A stretch of DNA of 64,000 bases. Source: Bordetella parapertussis (GTDB lineage Bacteria; Pseudomonadota; Gammaproteobacteria; Burkholderiales; Burkholderiaceae_B). This document shows positions 35,426 through 45,156 of this stretch, piece after piece. The stretch spans positions 186,001 through 250,000 of the forward strand of contig CAMDFD010000002.1 in the NCBI GenBank assembly GCA_945897365.1, written 5' to 3'. A program made the translations under genes and the position numbers. Under the pieces are notes generated by a model, which ran no database searches, had not been told where the DNA came from, and was given only the letters and a program-made list of their open reading frames with translations. Each line of letters starts with the position of its first letter. Positions within the stretch are counted from its first letter, which is position 1.

Positions 35426-36799
35426 ATGACCACAGGTTTAACCAAAGCACTCGCCGAGTTTGTAGCAAAGCCGACCTTCGGTGGCCAAGAGCAGGCGGCC
35501 TATGCCGTTGCTAAAACTGGTTTTATCGACACGATTGCCACCATGATGGCGGGTCATCGCGAACCCGTGGTTGACATCGTCCGACAGTTTTTTGCGCAAG
35601 CGACGACCCCAGCCGAAGCCCCCGTGCCCTTTTTAGGCACCATGCACCCTGCAGCACAAGCGGCCTTTATTAATGCGGTTGCGGGTCACGCATTGGACTA
35701 TGACGATGTCGCGATTTCTGGGCACCCTAGCACTGTGCTGGTCCCAGCGATCTTGGCCGAAGGTCACAGACTCAACAGCTCTGGCTTGGACGCTGTGCGC
35801 GCCTATATCGTTGGCTATGAAGTCTGGGGTGAACTCGTGAGCCGCGAACCTGAGCAATATCACCTTAAGGGATGGCACCCAACAGGCGTTTTTGGTGCCG
35901 TGGGCGCTGCCGCTGCTGTGGCTTACCTCAACAAGCTGTCTGTGGATGAAGCACGTCAAGCGCTTGCGATCTCCGCGAGCCTTGCGAGCGGTCTAGTCGC
36001 GAATTTTGGCACCATGACCAAGCCTTTCCACGCAGGTCGTGCAGCCTCGCACGGCATTGATGCAGTGCGTCTATCCAGGTTAGGTCTGACCTCAGCACCC
36101 GATGTATTTGAGCATCCTGCTGGCTATTTGTTTGCACTCTCTTTATCCGGCCGTGCTGATCTCACGCGTCCTGCTGACACCCTTGGTAAGACGTTGCGGA
36201 TCTTGGATAGCGGCTTATCCATCAAGCGCTATCCCGTTTGCTATTCAAGTCATCGCACGATCGATGGCGTATTGGCGATTGTCGAGCGTGAAAACCTCAA
36301 GGCCGAAGACATTAGCAAGGTCCACTTGACGATGGGTCCTGCGCAAGCTTCGATGTTACGTAATAAACATCCCATCACGGGTCTTGAGGCTAAGTTCAGT
36401 GCACAGTTTGCGGTCGCCTCCGCCGTGGTGGCGCGCCAAGTCGGCTTATCCCAATTGACAGACGCGTTTGCCACACGCCCCGATGTTACAGAACTCTACG
36501 CAAAGGTGAGCGTGACGACGGTGAACACGGTGTGTCCGTTAGAGCCTGCCTTTGCGTTGACAGACCGCGTCGTCATCGAAACAACGGGTGGGAAAAAGTT
36601 TGACTCAGGAGAAATTCGTTTCCCTTTGGGAAATGCAAAAAACCCCATTGATGCCGCTGGTTTAAAGGCGAAATTTATGGATTGCGTCGCGACGGGCAAA
36701 GCCGAAAATCCGGCGATGCACGGCGCGGATGCCGGCCTCTATGACCGCATAGCGGGCCTAGAGAGTCTCCCCAGCGTGCAAAGTCTATTTGGTCAATAG
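35426..36799 (+). CDS. MmgE/PrpD family protein
   Basis: A 457-residue member of the 2-methylcitrate dehydratase/cis-aconitate decarboxylase-like family: an all-helical N-terminal domain (ALDYDDVAISGHPS, GWHPTGVFGAVGAAAA, SGLVANFGTMTKPFHAGRAA) and a smaller C-terminal lid domain. Many members in catabolic clusters act on substituted citrate or itaconate-like acids; the real substrate here is unknown. Last gene of the CoA cassette; 36 bp to the photolyase operon. Confidence 0.9.
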   Translation: MTTGLTKALAEFVAKPTFGGQEQAAYAVAKTGFIDTIATMMAGHREPVVDIVRQFFAQATTPAEAPVPFLGTMHPAAQAAFINAVAGHALDYDDVAISGHPSTVLVPAILAEGHRLNSSGLDAVRAYIVGYEVWGELVSREPEQYHLKGWHPTGVFGAVGAAAAVAYLNKLSVDEARQALAISASLASGLVANFGTMTKPFHAGRAASHGIDAVRLSRLGLTSAPDVFEHPAGYLFALSLSGRADLTRPADTLGKTLRILDSGLSIKRYPVCYSSHRTIDGVLAIVERENLKAEDISKVHLTMGPAQASMLRNKHPITGLEAKFSAQFAVASAVVARQVGLSQLTDAFATRPDVTELYAKVSVTTVNTVCPLEPAFALTDRVVIETTGGKKFDSGEIRFPLGNAKNPIDAAGLKAKFMDCVATGKAENPAMHGADAGLYDRIAGLESLPSVQSLFGQ

Positions 36800-36835
36800 T
36801 CCTGCAGGCGCCGATGAACTAGTCGACGGAGCGCA

Positions 36836-38392
36836 ATGAGTCAAAGCGTAGTGTGGTTTAAAAAGGACTTGCGCGTCCATGATCACGCTGCGTTGACTGC
36901 CGCTGTCAAACGTGGTCGAGTTTGCTGTCTTTACATCATTGAGCCAAGCCTCTGGCGCAGCCCAGATGCCTCGACGCAACACTACGAGTTCACCATCGAA
37001 AGTCTGCGAGACCTCTATGTCGCGATTAAAAGACTCGGTGGACAACTGCACGTTGTCACCGGCGAGGCGCTTGACGTCTTGCAGCGGCTGCATGTAATGA
37101 TGCCGTTTGATGCGCTGTATTCACATCAGGAAACCGGCAATGCACCGAGCTATACGCGCGACATTGCTGTCGGCAACTGGTGCCGCCAACAAGGTGTTGC
37201 TTGGCATGAGCCGATCCAGTTTGGCGTGGTGAGACGACTACACAATCGAAATCTCTGGCAAGCCGCCTGGGAAGAGCACATGCAGCAAGACTGCCTGCCC
37301 GCTCCTGCCCGGATCGACGCGCTACCCTTACCTTGGACTGAGCCGCGACCACCGAGTGCGGCGCAGCTTGGTATTGATCCACTGAATCCTCCACGCCGTC
37401 AAAAAGGCGGACGTCAAATTGGCCTGGAAATTCTCAATGATTTTCTGGAAGTACGCAGCGAGCAATATCGTGGCGGAATATCTTCGCCGTTATCGGCGCC
37501 TACGGCATGCTCACGGATCTCGCCCTACTTTACCTATGGATGCCTCAGCATGCGCGAAGTCGTGCATGCGATGGTAGAGGTCATGGATCGCGAAAGCTCG
37601 AGGGAGAGCCGTAAATCAAAAGGGTTGCGGGCGCTGATGAGCCGTTTGTACTGGCACTGTCACTTTATTCAAAAGTTAGAGACTGAGCCTGAGCTTGAAT
37701 ATCAAAATGTACACCGAGGCTACGATGGCCTGCGTGAAAATGACTGGAACACAGCACATTTCGCCGCGCTGAGCGAGGCAAGAACGGGCTGGCCACTCGT
37801 TGACGCCTGTGTGTTGATGCTCAAGGATACGGGATGGATCAACTTTCGAATGCGGGCGATGATTGTGTCGACTGCGGCTTATCCGCTCTGGCTGCACTGG
37901 CGTGAAGTGGGTCAATGGCTGGCAAGACATTTTCTCGACTACGAGCCGGGTATTCACTGGAGCCAGATGCAGATGCAAGCAGGCACCACAGGCATCAATA
38001 TTCCGCGCATCTACAACCCAATCAAACAAGCACGTGATCATGATCCAAATGGCGTGTTTGTCCGGCGCTGGATTCCCGCCCTGCGACAAGTACCTGATAC
38101 GTGGTTGTTTGAACCTTGGCATTTAACGCCTGACATGCAAAAACAGTTTGGCATACCTGCGCAGAGCATGCTCCCAGTCCCTGTCGTGGATCTAGAAGCC
38201 GCCACGCGTGACTCAAAACGTCGGTTATACGACAGGCGCAGTGATGCCGATGTCAAAGCAGGTAAAAAAGCCATTGTTGAAAAACATGCCTCACGAAAGC
38301 ATTCGGGTCGCACACAGACTTCAAGCCGTAAGCGCGTCAATCGCCCCACACACACGCCGCCCCCTACTCAGCACGCCTTGGATTTCTCATGA
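36836..38392 (+). CDS. Photolyase/cryptochrome-family flavoprotein with basic C-terminal tail
   Basis: A 518-residue protein: N-terminal alpha/beta antenna domain (about 4-130, [16 protein letters not shown]), then a helical FAD domain (about 200-430). The flavin segment reads [15 protein letters not shown] and [10 protein letters not shown] (332-340). In E. coli photolyase an Asn contacts FAD N5 within the GWMHNR motif; here the same place is F337. The tail (about 440-518) is Lys/Arg-rich and Pro-rich. It could be a photolyase of a divergent class or a cryptochrome-like sensor. It is the first of four overlapping genes; its TGA overlaps the DUF2256 ATG by 4 bp. Confidence 0.88.
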   Translation: MSQSVVWFKKDLRVHDHAALTAAVKRGRVCCLYIIEPSLWRSPDASTQHYEFTIESLRDLYVAIKRLGGQLHVVTGEALDVLQRLHVMMPFDALYSHQETGNAPSYTRDIAVGNWCRQQGVAWHEPIQFGVVRRLHNRNLWQAAWEEHMQQDCLPAPARIDALPLPWTEPRPPSAAQLGIDPLNPPRRQKGGRQIGLEILNDFLEVRSEQYRGGISSPLSAPTACSRISPYFTYGCLSMREVVHAMVEVMDRESSRESRKSKGLRALMSRLYWHCHFIQKLETEPELEYQNVHRGYDGLRENDWNTAHFAALSEARTGWPLVDACVLMLKDTGWINFRMRAMIVSTAAYPLWLHWREVGQWLARHFLDYEPGIHWSQMQMQAGTTGINIPRIYNPIKQARDHDPNGVFVRRWIPALRQVPDTWLFEPWHLTPDMQKQFGIPAQSMLPVPVVDLEAATRDSKRRLYDRRSDADVKAGKKAIVEKHASRKHSGRTQTSSRKRVNRPTHTPPPTQHALDFS

Positions 38393-38556
38393 CTACACCC
38401 TCCCCCATGCGTGGCCGCAAAAAAACAGACCTCCCCAGCAAAGTCTGTCAGCGTTGCGCGCGCCCTTTTACTTGGAGAAAAAAATGGGAGCGTGACTGGG
38501 AAAACGTGAAATTTTGTTCCGACCGTTGTAGAACATCTTCGGGAACGTCCAAGTGA
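38389..38556 (+). CDS. DUF2256 zinc-finger-like small protein
   Basis: A 55-residue protein. Four cysteines are arranged as CQRC (20-23) and C43-x3-C47, around [17 protein letters not shown], the DUF2256 signature. A small zinc knuckle with a basic N-terminus (RGRKKTD) is likely. DUF2256 genes are often found beside photolyase genes; the function is unknown. Here it is overlapped by 4 bp on both sides (ATGA and GTGA) between two photolyase-family genes, which argues for a stoichiometric partner. Confidence 0.85.
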   Translation: MTTPSPMRGRKKTDLPSKVCQRCARPFTWRKKWERDWENVKFCSDRCRTSSGTSK

Positions 38557-39857
38557 GCACCTTGATTTATTGGTTTCGAAACGATCTCAGACTTCTGGAC
38601 TCGCCCGCACTCAACAAAGCCTGTCGCGAGGCGACACACCTTTTACTGGTCTATGTGCTGGCGCCAGAGGAAGCCTCGACACGCTGGGGCTTTGCGCGCG
38701 AAAGTCGTCAACGCAAAAGGTATTTAACAGAAACGCTGATCGCGCTGGATGCACAATGTCGCACGCGAGGGAGTCGATTACTTGTATTGCAAGGTGACGC
38801 CGTCACGACACTCGCGGCGCTTGTTCAGTCCACCCAAGCGGACAGTATCGTCTGTGAACAAATCGCAGCCCCCGAAGAAGCAGCAGAAGTCGAACAACTC
38901 AGGACACAAGGCATCAAGGTTCAATACGTTTGGCAGTCCACCATGGTCGAGCTCGCCACCCTACCCTTTACCCCTCGACAGATGCCAGATATATTCACAC
39001 AGTTTAGACAAAAGCTTGAAGCCAAAGGGCTACGCGCCCGGTCTGTGGTGCCCGGACCTGAGCGCATACCCAGTCTGCCTGAGAACGTTCTGGTTGAAAA
39101 CATATCCTTGGAACAGCGGCTCGAGCGTCTGGGCTCAAACACAACAGAAAACACGCAAGCACATGCAGGAACCCCTCAGGGGCTTCAACATCTGGACCAT
39201 TACTTTGCGGATGAACTCCCACACACCTACAAACAAACCCGCAATCAGCTGTCTGGCGCAGACTTTTCGACCCGCTTTTCAACATGGCTTGCGACCGGCG
39301 CACTCTCGGCACCCATGATTGTTGAGCGGCTCACGCAGTACGAAGCGACCCGAGGTGCGAATGATGGCACTTACTGGATCTGGTTTGAACTGATTTGGCG
39401 GGATTACTTCCGTTTTTTGCATCTGAAATATGGTCGTGCGCTTTATTTACGTGAAGGCCTGCGCAAGCCTGAGCCAGGCAGTGAGGCGCCAAGCCTCGCC
39501 GAGCCCACGAGTGGCATCGCGCGCAAACTCTTTGAGCAATGGACGCAAGGCAGAACAAAAAATGCCCTCGTCAATGCGGGGATGAACGAGCTCTCTTCGA
39601 CAGGACTGATATCTAACCGGATGCGTCAAATCGTTGCAAGCTATTTGATTTATGACTTGAGAATCGATTGGAGAGCCGGTGCGGCCTGGTTTGAGTCCCA
39701 ACTCTTAGATTACGACGTCTACAGCAACCAGGGAAACTGGCTCTACATCGCAGGCCTAGGTACGGATCCAAGAGGTGGTCGTCGAATGAATTTGGACAAA
39801 CAAGCGCTAGAACATGACCCCGAGGGGCTCTATCGCAAACAATGGGCATCACCATGA
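38553..39857 (+). CDS. DASH-family cryptochrome/photolyase
   Basis: A 434-residue protein starting with GTG that overlaps the DUF2256 stop by 4 bp. The N-terminal antenna domain ([17 protein letters not shown]) is followed by a FAD domain with the DASH-type end [18 protein letters not shown] and a [11 protein letters not shown]-terminus. Cry-DASH proteins repair CPDs in single-stranded DNA and may also sense blue light; MTHF is the usual antenna. Ends with an ATGA overlap with the next photolyase gene. Confidence 0.92.
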   Translation: MSTLIYWFRNDLRLLDSPALNKACREATHLLLVYVLAPEEASTRWGFARESRQRKRYLTETLIALDAQCRTRGSRLLVLQGDAVTTLAALVQSTQADSIVCEQIAAPEEAAEVEQLRTQGIKVQYVWQSTMVELATLPFTPRQMPDIFTQFRQKLEAKGLRARSVVPGPERIPSLPENVLVENISLEQRLERLGSNTTENTQAHAGTPQGLQHLDHYFADELPHTYKQTRNQLSGADFSTRFSTWLATGALSAPMIVERLTQYEATRGANDGTYWIWFELIWRDYFRFLHLKYGRALYLREGLRKPEPGSEAPSLAEPTSGIARKLFEQWTQGRTKNALVNAGMNELSSTGLISNRMRQIVASYLIYDLRIDWRAGAAWFESQLLDYDVYSNQGNWLYIAGLGTDPRGGRRMNLDKQALEHDPEGLYRKQWASP

Positions 39858-41383
39858 CAACACTTCGTTTAGTACTGGGTGACCAACTCAACCCCACGCA
39901 CAGCTGGTTTTCAAAAGTAGACCAAAACGTCATCTACACCTTGATGGAGATGCGTCAAGAAACTGACTATGTGGTGCATCATGCGCAAAAGGTGATCGCG
40001 ATTTTTGCAGGTCTGCGCGATCTCGCGGCGCTGCTTGAATCTCAAGGTCACCGTGTGCACTACCTCGCCATCGATGATCCAAAAAACACCCAGTCTCTGA
40101 CGCGCAATCTTGAACTGTTGATCAAGCAATACGCCTGTACTCACTTTGAATATCAACAGCCTGATGAGTGGCGCTTGGATGCGCAACTTGAAACATGGAG
40201 TCAAGGTTTAAAGATCGCGGTGGAAATGTGCGACAGTGAACATTTTTTCACTACCCGTCACGAAGCAGGAGAGCTCTTTAAAGGTCAAAAAAGCTGGCTG
40301 ATGGAACGCTTTTATCGTCAGATGCGGACTAAACATAAAGTCCTCATGCTCGACGCCAAGAAACCTGTCGAAGGGCAATGGAATTTTGATCATGAAAACC
40401 GCAAGCGTTGGACGGGCTCACCTCCGGAGCCAAAAGACCTGCGCACCCGCCACGATCACTCTGTCTTGTGGAAGGTCATTGAAGCATCAGGCGTCCAAAC
40501 GATGGGCGAGCCGCACGCCGCCGATTTTGCCTGGCCCTTGAACCGCCAGGAGGCTCTCGCCGATCTGGAGCGTTTTGTCGAACATGTTTTGCCGAATTTT
40601 GGTGACTTTCAAGACGCCATGAGTACAGGCCACTGGCGGATGTTTCACTCGCTGCTTTCCTTTTCACTCAACACCAAGATGCTCAAACCCCAAGAAGTGG
40701 TGAGCCGCGCCGAACAGGCATGGCAAGCAGGCAAGGTTTCGATCGCGACGGCGGAAGGCTTTATCCGGCAAATACTGGGCTGGCGCGAATACATCCGTGG
40801 CATGTACTGGCATCACATGCCAGGTTACGCGCAGCACAATACGTTTCAACACACGACACCATTGCCAGACTGGTTTTGGACCGGCCAAACAAAGATGCGC
40901 TGTCTCTCTGACTCTATTGGTCAATCTTTAGAGCATGCGTATGGGCATCATATTCAGCGTCTGATGGTCATTGGTAATTTCTCTCTGCTCGCCGGACTCG
41001 ATCCCGCGGCTTTGCATCGCTGGTACCTAGGGATTTATATCGATGCGTTTGAATGGGTAGAGTTGCCCAATGTCATTGGCATGAGTCAATTTGCCGATGA
41101 CGGGCTACTCGCCACCAAACCCTATGTGTCAAGCGCAGCCTACGTCGATCGGATGAGCGACTATTGCAAGGGTTGCCATTACGACAAAAAACTTCGCGAA
41201 GGCGCGCGTGCATGTCCCTACAATGCCTTGTACTGGGACTTTTTTATCCGGCACGAAGAGAAACTCTCAAAGAATTTCCGACTCGGAATGGTGTACAGAA
41301 ATATTGAAAAGATGAGTGATGCCGCGATCGAGGGCATCAAAGAAAAGGCTCAGGAAATCAAAGCCTCGCTCAATACGTACTGA
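39854..41383 (+). CDS. phrB: Iron-sulfur photolyase (FeS-BCP, PhrB-type (6-4) photolyase)
   Basis: A 509-residue photolyase from the ATG at 39854 (overlapping the DASH stop); an in-frame ATG at 39842 is less likely. With this start the four [4Fe-4S] cysteines fall at 350, 438, 441 and 454, the same numbers as in Agrobacterium PhrB. The N-terminus [24 protein letters not shown] and [11 protein letters not shown] segments fit this family. PhrB repairs (6-4) photoproducts using FAD and a ribolumazine antenna. Ends with a 14-bp convergent overlap with the pterin dehydratase gene. Confidence 0.93.
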   Translation: MTTLRLVLGDQLNPTHSWFSKVDQNVIYTLMEMRQETDYVVHHAQKVIAIFAGLRDLAALLESQGHRVHYLAIDDPKNTQSLTRNLELLIKQYACTHFEYQQPDEWRLDAQLETWSQGLKIAVEMCDSEHFFTTRHEAGELFKGQKSWLMERFYRQMRTKHKVLMLDAKKPVEGQWNFDHENRKRWTGSPPEPKDLRTRHDHSVLWKVIEASGVQTMGEPHAADFAWPLNRQEALADLERFVEHVLPNFGDFQDAMSTGHWRMFHSLLSFSLNTKMLKPQEVVSRAEQAWQAGKVSIATAEGFIRQILGWREYIRGMYWHHMPGYAQHNTFQHTTPLPDWFWTGQTKMRCLSDSIGQSLEHAYGHHIQRLMVIGNFSLLAGLDPAALHRWYLGIYIDAFEWVELPNVIGMSQFADDGLLATKPYVSSAAYVDRMSDYCKGCHYDKKLREGARACPYNALYWDFFIRHEEKLSKNFRLGMVYRNIEKMSDAAIEGIKEKAQEIKASLNTY

Positions 41384-41669
41384 GGCGATCAATTGCGCAG
41401 GCCATCATGATATCTCGCGTCGATAGTCCGCCCGCATCATGTGTAGTCAACACAATAGATACTTTGTTGTAGACGTTGGACCACTCGGGGTGGTGGTCTA
41501 ATTTTTCTGCCAGAATCGCGACACGCGTCATAAAGGCAAAGGCCTCACTAAAATCCTTGAAATGCCAGCTGCGAGACAGCCGTCCTCCGGCTGTTGCATC
41601 GAATTGCCATGCTGGGCAGGTCGCGCAGGCCGCCTCAAGTTCACTGGACTGTAATCGGGCAATGCTCAT
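41370..41669 (-). CDS. phhB: 4a-hydroxytetrahydrobiopterin dehydratase (pterin-4a-carbinolamine dehydratase)
   Basis: A 99-residue PCD/DCoH-family protein. The signature [23 protein letters not shown] is present with its paired His and the Trp and Asp of the active site. It dehydrates 4a-hydroxypterins in pterin recycling. No aromatic amino acid hydroxylase gene is seen nearby, so it may serve another pterin process. It lies 16 bp after the MFS gene on the minus strand, in one run with folE and the BLUF gene, and converges on the photolyase operon. Confidence 0.9.
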   Translation of the reverse strand: MSIARLQSSELEAACATCPAWQFDATAGGRLSRSWHFKDFSEAFAFMTRVAILAEKLDHHPEWSNVYNKVSIVLTTHDAGGLSTRDIMMACAIDRLSTY

Positions 41670-41685
41670 CAGTCATCCCTCTCTG

Positions 41686-42900
41686 TCAGGAAATCTGTGT
41701 ATTGGATGGACTGGACTCGCTCGGGAGAAACATCACCACTAAGGCGGTACATGTTGCAAAACCAGCCATCACTAACAACATCACATCAAAACCGTAACTC
41801 TTAACCGCGGGGCCGAGCGCCCACACAGCAATCGAACTCAACCCCAGCGAGACGGCCAAGCGAATACCTGCCACCCGTGAACGCATGCGATCATCAACAT
41901 AGCGCACCACCATCACGTCGACGAAAGGCACGGCACCAAAAATAAACACCATCACGCCGAGTAACGCCGCAAACAGCCACCAGCCCTGTGCATGCGAAGC
42001 GAATAAGAAGAGCGGGATCTGCAACAGCACAATCCCAAGAAAACTCGGACGTATAGCAAAGCGATCGAGCAATTTCCCAACGACCACCTGCGTAAGCGAC
42101 GCCACAACGTAGATGATGGCCAACATGATTCCTAGTGTCGCAGGATCCTCGACGATTCCTTTAAAGCGTTCGAGCAACAGCTGGCCATTGCCATTAGTTG
42201 TAAAGTTGAACAACACACTTCCCGTCGCAGCGCTCACTGTCATGACAGCCAACACCCGTGCAATCAAGGCAGGCGGAAACTTGACCTTGGCTGACGTTTT
42301 ACGCTTGGCAGGAGCCTCTGACTCGGGCGGACAAATATACGCAAACCACACGCCGCAACCAATTGACAACACGGCTGGAATTGCAAAAGCTGCGCGCCAT
42401 CCTAGCCATTGGATTAAAAATCCGCTTACGACAGCCGCTAGAGCCAAACCTAGATTACCCGCCAGACCATTGATGCCAATGGTGTAGCCAGGATTGACTG
42501 ACTTTTGCACCAACAAAGGAATGCCGACAGGGTGATAAATAGAGGCGAATGCCCCCACCAGCGTCAGCGCTATGGCAAGCTGCCAGGCGTTTTGGCTCAA
42601 GGCAGCGATCAGCGTAGACACTCCAATCCCGACAAAAAACACCACCATCATGCGACGACGTCCCCATAGGTCACCAAGGCGCCCAGAGGGAATTGAGCCC
42701 AAACCAAACAGCACAAAAGCACCGACACCATAAGGCATGAGGTCCTCCCAGCTGTCGAAGCCAAAATCGATCGCAATGACCCCAACCGAGGCTGCAAAAA
42801 TCAACAAGAACATGTGATCCAAACCATGTCCCACATTGAGCAACAGCCGAACAGCTAAGGCGTGGTCTTGTGAAGGTGAGGTGGTGTCAGTTGCGCTCAT
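41686..42900 (-). CDS. MFS transporter
   Basis: A 404-residue protein with about twelve membrane segments and the MFS loop motif GRLGDLWGRRRMM. A second motif-like stretch YHPVGIPLLVQ is present. It belongs to the major facilitator superfamily; substrate unknown. It is placed between the BLUF and pterin dehydratase genes, separated by 21 and 16 bp, so it is likely co-transcribed with them. Confidence 0.88.
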   Translation of the reverse strand: MSATDTTSPSQDHALAVRLLLNVGHGLDHMFLLIFAASVGVIAIDFGFDSWEDLMPYGVGAFVLFGLGSIPSGRLGDLWGRRRMMVVFFVGIGVSTLIAALSQNAWQLAIALTLVGAFASIYHPVGIPLLVQKSVNPGYTIGINGLAGNLGLALAAVVSGFLIQWLGWRAAFAIPAVLSIGCGVWFAYICPPESEAPAKRKTSAKVKFPPALIARVLAVMTVSAATGSVLFNFTTNGNGQLLLERFKGIVEDPATLGIMLAIIYVVASLTQVVVGKLLDRFAIRPSFLGIVLLQIPLFLFASHAQGWWLFAALLGVMVFIFGAVPFVDVMVVRYVDDRMRSRVAGIRLAVSLGLSSIAVWALGPAVKSYGFDVMLLVMAGFATCTALVVMFLPSESSPSNTQIS

Positions 42901-42921
42901 TTGATTTGAATTCCTTGGAGT

Positions 42922-43347
42922 TTAGGCGCGACCAATAATGGAGGCTGTCAACATTAACTCTTCGAGCAGTGCCAAAGACACCGCACCAGACACCGAATAA
43001 GGATCCAACTCAGGTGTTTCAGAGTATTTAAGAACAATTGAGGTGTTGAGTTTGGAAAGATTGACCTTGCCCATGGTCCAGCCACCAAAACGTCTCTCAG
43101 TAATCTCTTCATAGTCCAGCAATACAACGTCTTTATGACGTGTATCACGCAAAATATGACCATAGAGTTCGTTGACTTGGTTGCGCCCTCCTTCGATAGC
43201 CTGCAAGTAAATCCCACCGCCATAGCAAAGAATACCTGTAATCCCGTTGGCAATATTGTGTTGGCGGGAGGAATCTAAGATTGCGTCCGTCTCCTCGCTG
43301 GCCTTTGGGTCTAGTACACGACTGACATATAACAAACGTACCAACAT
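42922..43347 (-). CDS. BLUF-domain blue-light photoreceptor
   Basis: A 141-residue single-domain BLUF protein. The flavin-site residues of PixD/Slr1694 are conserved: Y7 (RLLYVSR), N31 (N-IANGITG) and Q49 (IYLQAIEG), plus the FGGWTMG segment carrying the semi-conserved Trp and Met. Such proteins bind FAD and signal through a hydrogen-bond switch in blue light, usually through protein contact. No output domain is fused. It follows folE by 2 bp. Regulation of the island by light is a reasonable inference, with partner unknown. Confidence 0.92.
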   Translation of the reverse strand: MLVRLLYVSRVLDPKASEETDAILDSSRQHNIANGITGILCYGGGIYLQAIEGGRNQVNELYGHILRDTRHKDVVLLDYEEITERRFGGWTMGKVNLSKLNTSIVLKYSETPELDPYSVSGAVSLALLEELMLTASIIGRA

Positions 43348-43349
43348 GG

Positions 43350-44051
43350 CTATACCTCTCGAGGAATCAGGGACAAGAACTCACGACGCAAATTAGGATC
43401 CTTTAAAAAGGCTCCTCGCATCACTGAGTTGATCATGCGGCTATCCATGTCCTTGACACCGCGCCAGGACATGCAAAAGTGTGTTGCGCTCATGACGACC
43501 GCCAAGCCATCAGGTTGGGTTTTTTCCTGAATCAAATCTGCGAGTTGCACGACCGCTTCTTCTTGGATCTGAGGACGGCTCATGATCCATTCGGCGAGGC
43601 GGACGTATTTGGAGAGACCAATCACGTTAGTGTGCTCGTTGGGCATGATGCCAATCCAAACCTTGCCAATCACAGGACAAAAGTGATGGCTACACGCGCT
43701 ACGCACGGTCATCGGTCCGACGATCATCAGTTCGCTCAGATGCTCGACGTTGGGAAACTCTGTAATCGCTGGCTGGGGACGATAACGTCCGCCGAACACC
43801 TCTTGGAGGTACATTTTGGCCACGCGTCGCGCAGTGTCATTAGTGTTGTGATCGGATACGGTGTCAATCACCAGACTTTCCAATACACCCTTCATTTTGC
43901 CTTCGACTTCGTCGAGCAACAGGGCAAGTTCGCCAGGCTCGATAAAGTCGGAAATATTGTCATTGGCATGAAAGCGCTTGCGCGCTGTTTTCAAGCGATT
44001 GCGAATGGATACCGAAATGGGTATGCCTGCGTCTTGGTCTTTAGGATTCAT
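43350..44051 (-). CDS. folE: GTP cyclohydrolase I FolE
   Basis: A 233-residue type I GTP cyclohydrolase. The zinc ligands are visible: C120 and H123 (CSHHFCPVIGKVWIGIMP) and C193 (HFCMSWRG). The N-terminal 35 residues extend the usual core. It makes 7,8-dihydroneopterin triphosphate, the entry point to folate and pterins. Folate is the antenna of many photolyases and the BLUF and photolyase genes are adjacent, so co-regulation with light repair is plausible. A set of short repeats lies upstream of its ATG. Confidence 0.94.
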   Translation of the reverse strand: MNPKDQDAGIPISVSIRNRLKTARKRFHANDNISDFIEPGELALLLDEVEGKMKGVLESLVIDTVSDHNTNDTARRVAKMYLQEVFGGRYRPQPAITEFPNVEHLSELMIVGPMTVRSACSHHFCPVIGKVWIGIMPNEHTNVIGLSKYVRLAEWIMSRPQIQEEAVVQLADLIQEKTQPDGLAVVMSATHFCMSWRGVKDMDSRMINSVMRGAFLKDPNLRREFLSLIPREV

Positions 44052-44104
44052 ATGGGTCAGTGTAATCGTGGTGTGAGTGTCTTGTAATGGGGAAACTCAA
44101 AATA

Positions 44105-44182
44105 AAGGACTAACTTAAGCACTCCCTAGCTCAAGCACTAACGTTAAGGACTTGTGGGCAAGGACTAGCGGACTAAGCACTA
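44105..44182. repeat. Six short AAGSACT repeats upstream of folE
   Basis: AAGGACTA (44105), AAGCACTC (44117), AAGCACTA (44133), AAGGACTT (44146), AAGGACTA (44160) and AAGCACTA (44175) recur every 12 to 16 bp, all in the same orientation, between folE and the DUF393 gene. The last copy reaches the DUF393 stop codon. Regular spacing suggests an iterated binding site or a slippage-derived array; I cannot identify a protein for it. Confidence 0.6.
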
Positions 44183-44560
44183 CTTAATTCGACGCTGTAT
44201 CGCTGGGCGAATGCGAAGAAACCCAAGATAACATTTTTCCAAAAACCATATTCCGGGTGGGTGCGCAAACAAGCGCCCGAACCAACGCCAATATTTTAGA
44301 CTCAGCCAGAGCTCGACAAAGGCAGCCGCTCCGCTTTTGAGGCTGCCATCAGCGCCCCGCACATGAAAGCGTGCCATCGCTTGCTGGCAACTCAAATCGC
44401 CGGCCACTGGTCCGTCAGAAACGCGACTAACGTCTTGCCAAAGGATCTGATCCGAACCTGCGCTGTTTTTATAAACGCCAATTTCACGCCGACACAGCGG
44501 ACAGGCGCCGTCAAAATACACAGTCACTTGATTATTTGTTTTTACAGGGGCGTTATCCAT
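44180..44560 (-). CDS. DCC-family thiol-disulfide oxidoreductase-like protein (DUF393)
   Basis: A 126-residue protein with the DCC motif VYFDGACPLCRREI (about residues 14-27; DxxCxxC-like), giving a thioredoxin-like active site. DUF393 genes occur repeatedly next to photolyase genes in proteobacteria. The natural function is not established. Upstream lies the GNAT gene (10 bp); downstream, after the short repeats, is folE. Confidence 0.85.
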   Translation of the reverse strand: MDNAPVKTNNQVTVYFDGACPLCRREIGVYKNSAGSDQILWQDVSRVSDGPVAGDLSCQQAMARFHVRGADGSLKSGAAAFVELWLSLKYWRWFGRLFAHPPGIWFLEKCYLGFLRIRPAIQRRIK

Positions 44561-44570
44561 AAAGACTACT

Positions 44571-45059
44571 CTACAACCACTTCTGCATGAAGAGCGCCTG
44601 ACCTGTTAACGCACTAAGGGAATATTGCTCAAAGCCAAACCTTTGATAAGTGCGCTGTGCTTGGGTGTTGCCGCTCAAGACCTCAAGCGTCACCTTGCAA
44701 CACCCTGAAGCGCGCGCATACGCCTCCATCGCCATCAACAGCGCCTGGCCGACGCCTTGGCCGCGATGGCCTGGGTCCACGGCAATATCGTGCACATTGA
44801 GCAAAGGGCGGGCTTTAAAGGTCGAGTATCCGGGCAAGGCATTTAACAACCCGACAGGCTTGCCGTCCTTGAACGCGAGCCAACTGATTGCTCCAGAAAA
44901 CTTAGCCAAATCGTCACATAAACGTACTTGGGTGTCCTCAGGTAAAGGCTCGCCGCCCCCCATGGGGTCTCTGGCATACATGTCAAGCATGGCTAGGAGG
45001 GCCTGACGGTCACCTGGGTCAAGAAAATTCACGACTTTTACGACAATGTTGCACTGCAT
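44571..45059 (-). CDS. GNAT family N-acetyltransferase
   Basis: A 162-residue acetyltransferase from ATG at 45059, preceded by AGGAG; the longer frame to 45452 is the antisense of the next gene. The acetyl-CoA binding motif A is HDIAVDPGHRGQGVGQALL, followed by VTLEVLSGNTQAQRTYQRFGF. Acetylates an unknown amine. Its start is 98 bp from the divergent CoA-transferase gene. Confidence 0.88.
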   Translation of the reverse strand: MQCNIVVKVVNFLDPGDRQALLAMLDMYARDPMGGGEPLPEDTQVRLCDDLAKFSGAISWLAFKDGKPVGLLNALPGYSTFKARPLLNVHDIAVDPGHRGQGVGQALLMAMEAYARASGCCKVTLEVLSGNTQAQRTYQRFGFEQYSLSALTGQALFMQKWL

Positions 45060-45156
45060 GAAAATCGCTCCTAAAGCCTGGCACAAGCTCACGCGCCTGT
45101 TGCCCCTTGTCCGATGGTATAACAACTCGTTTGCAGACCCAAATCGAAGGTGCATG

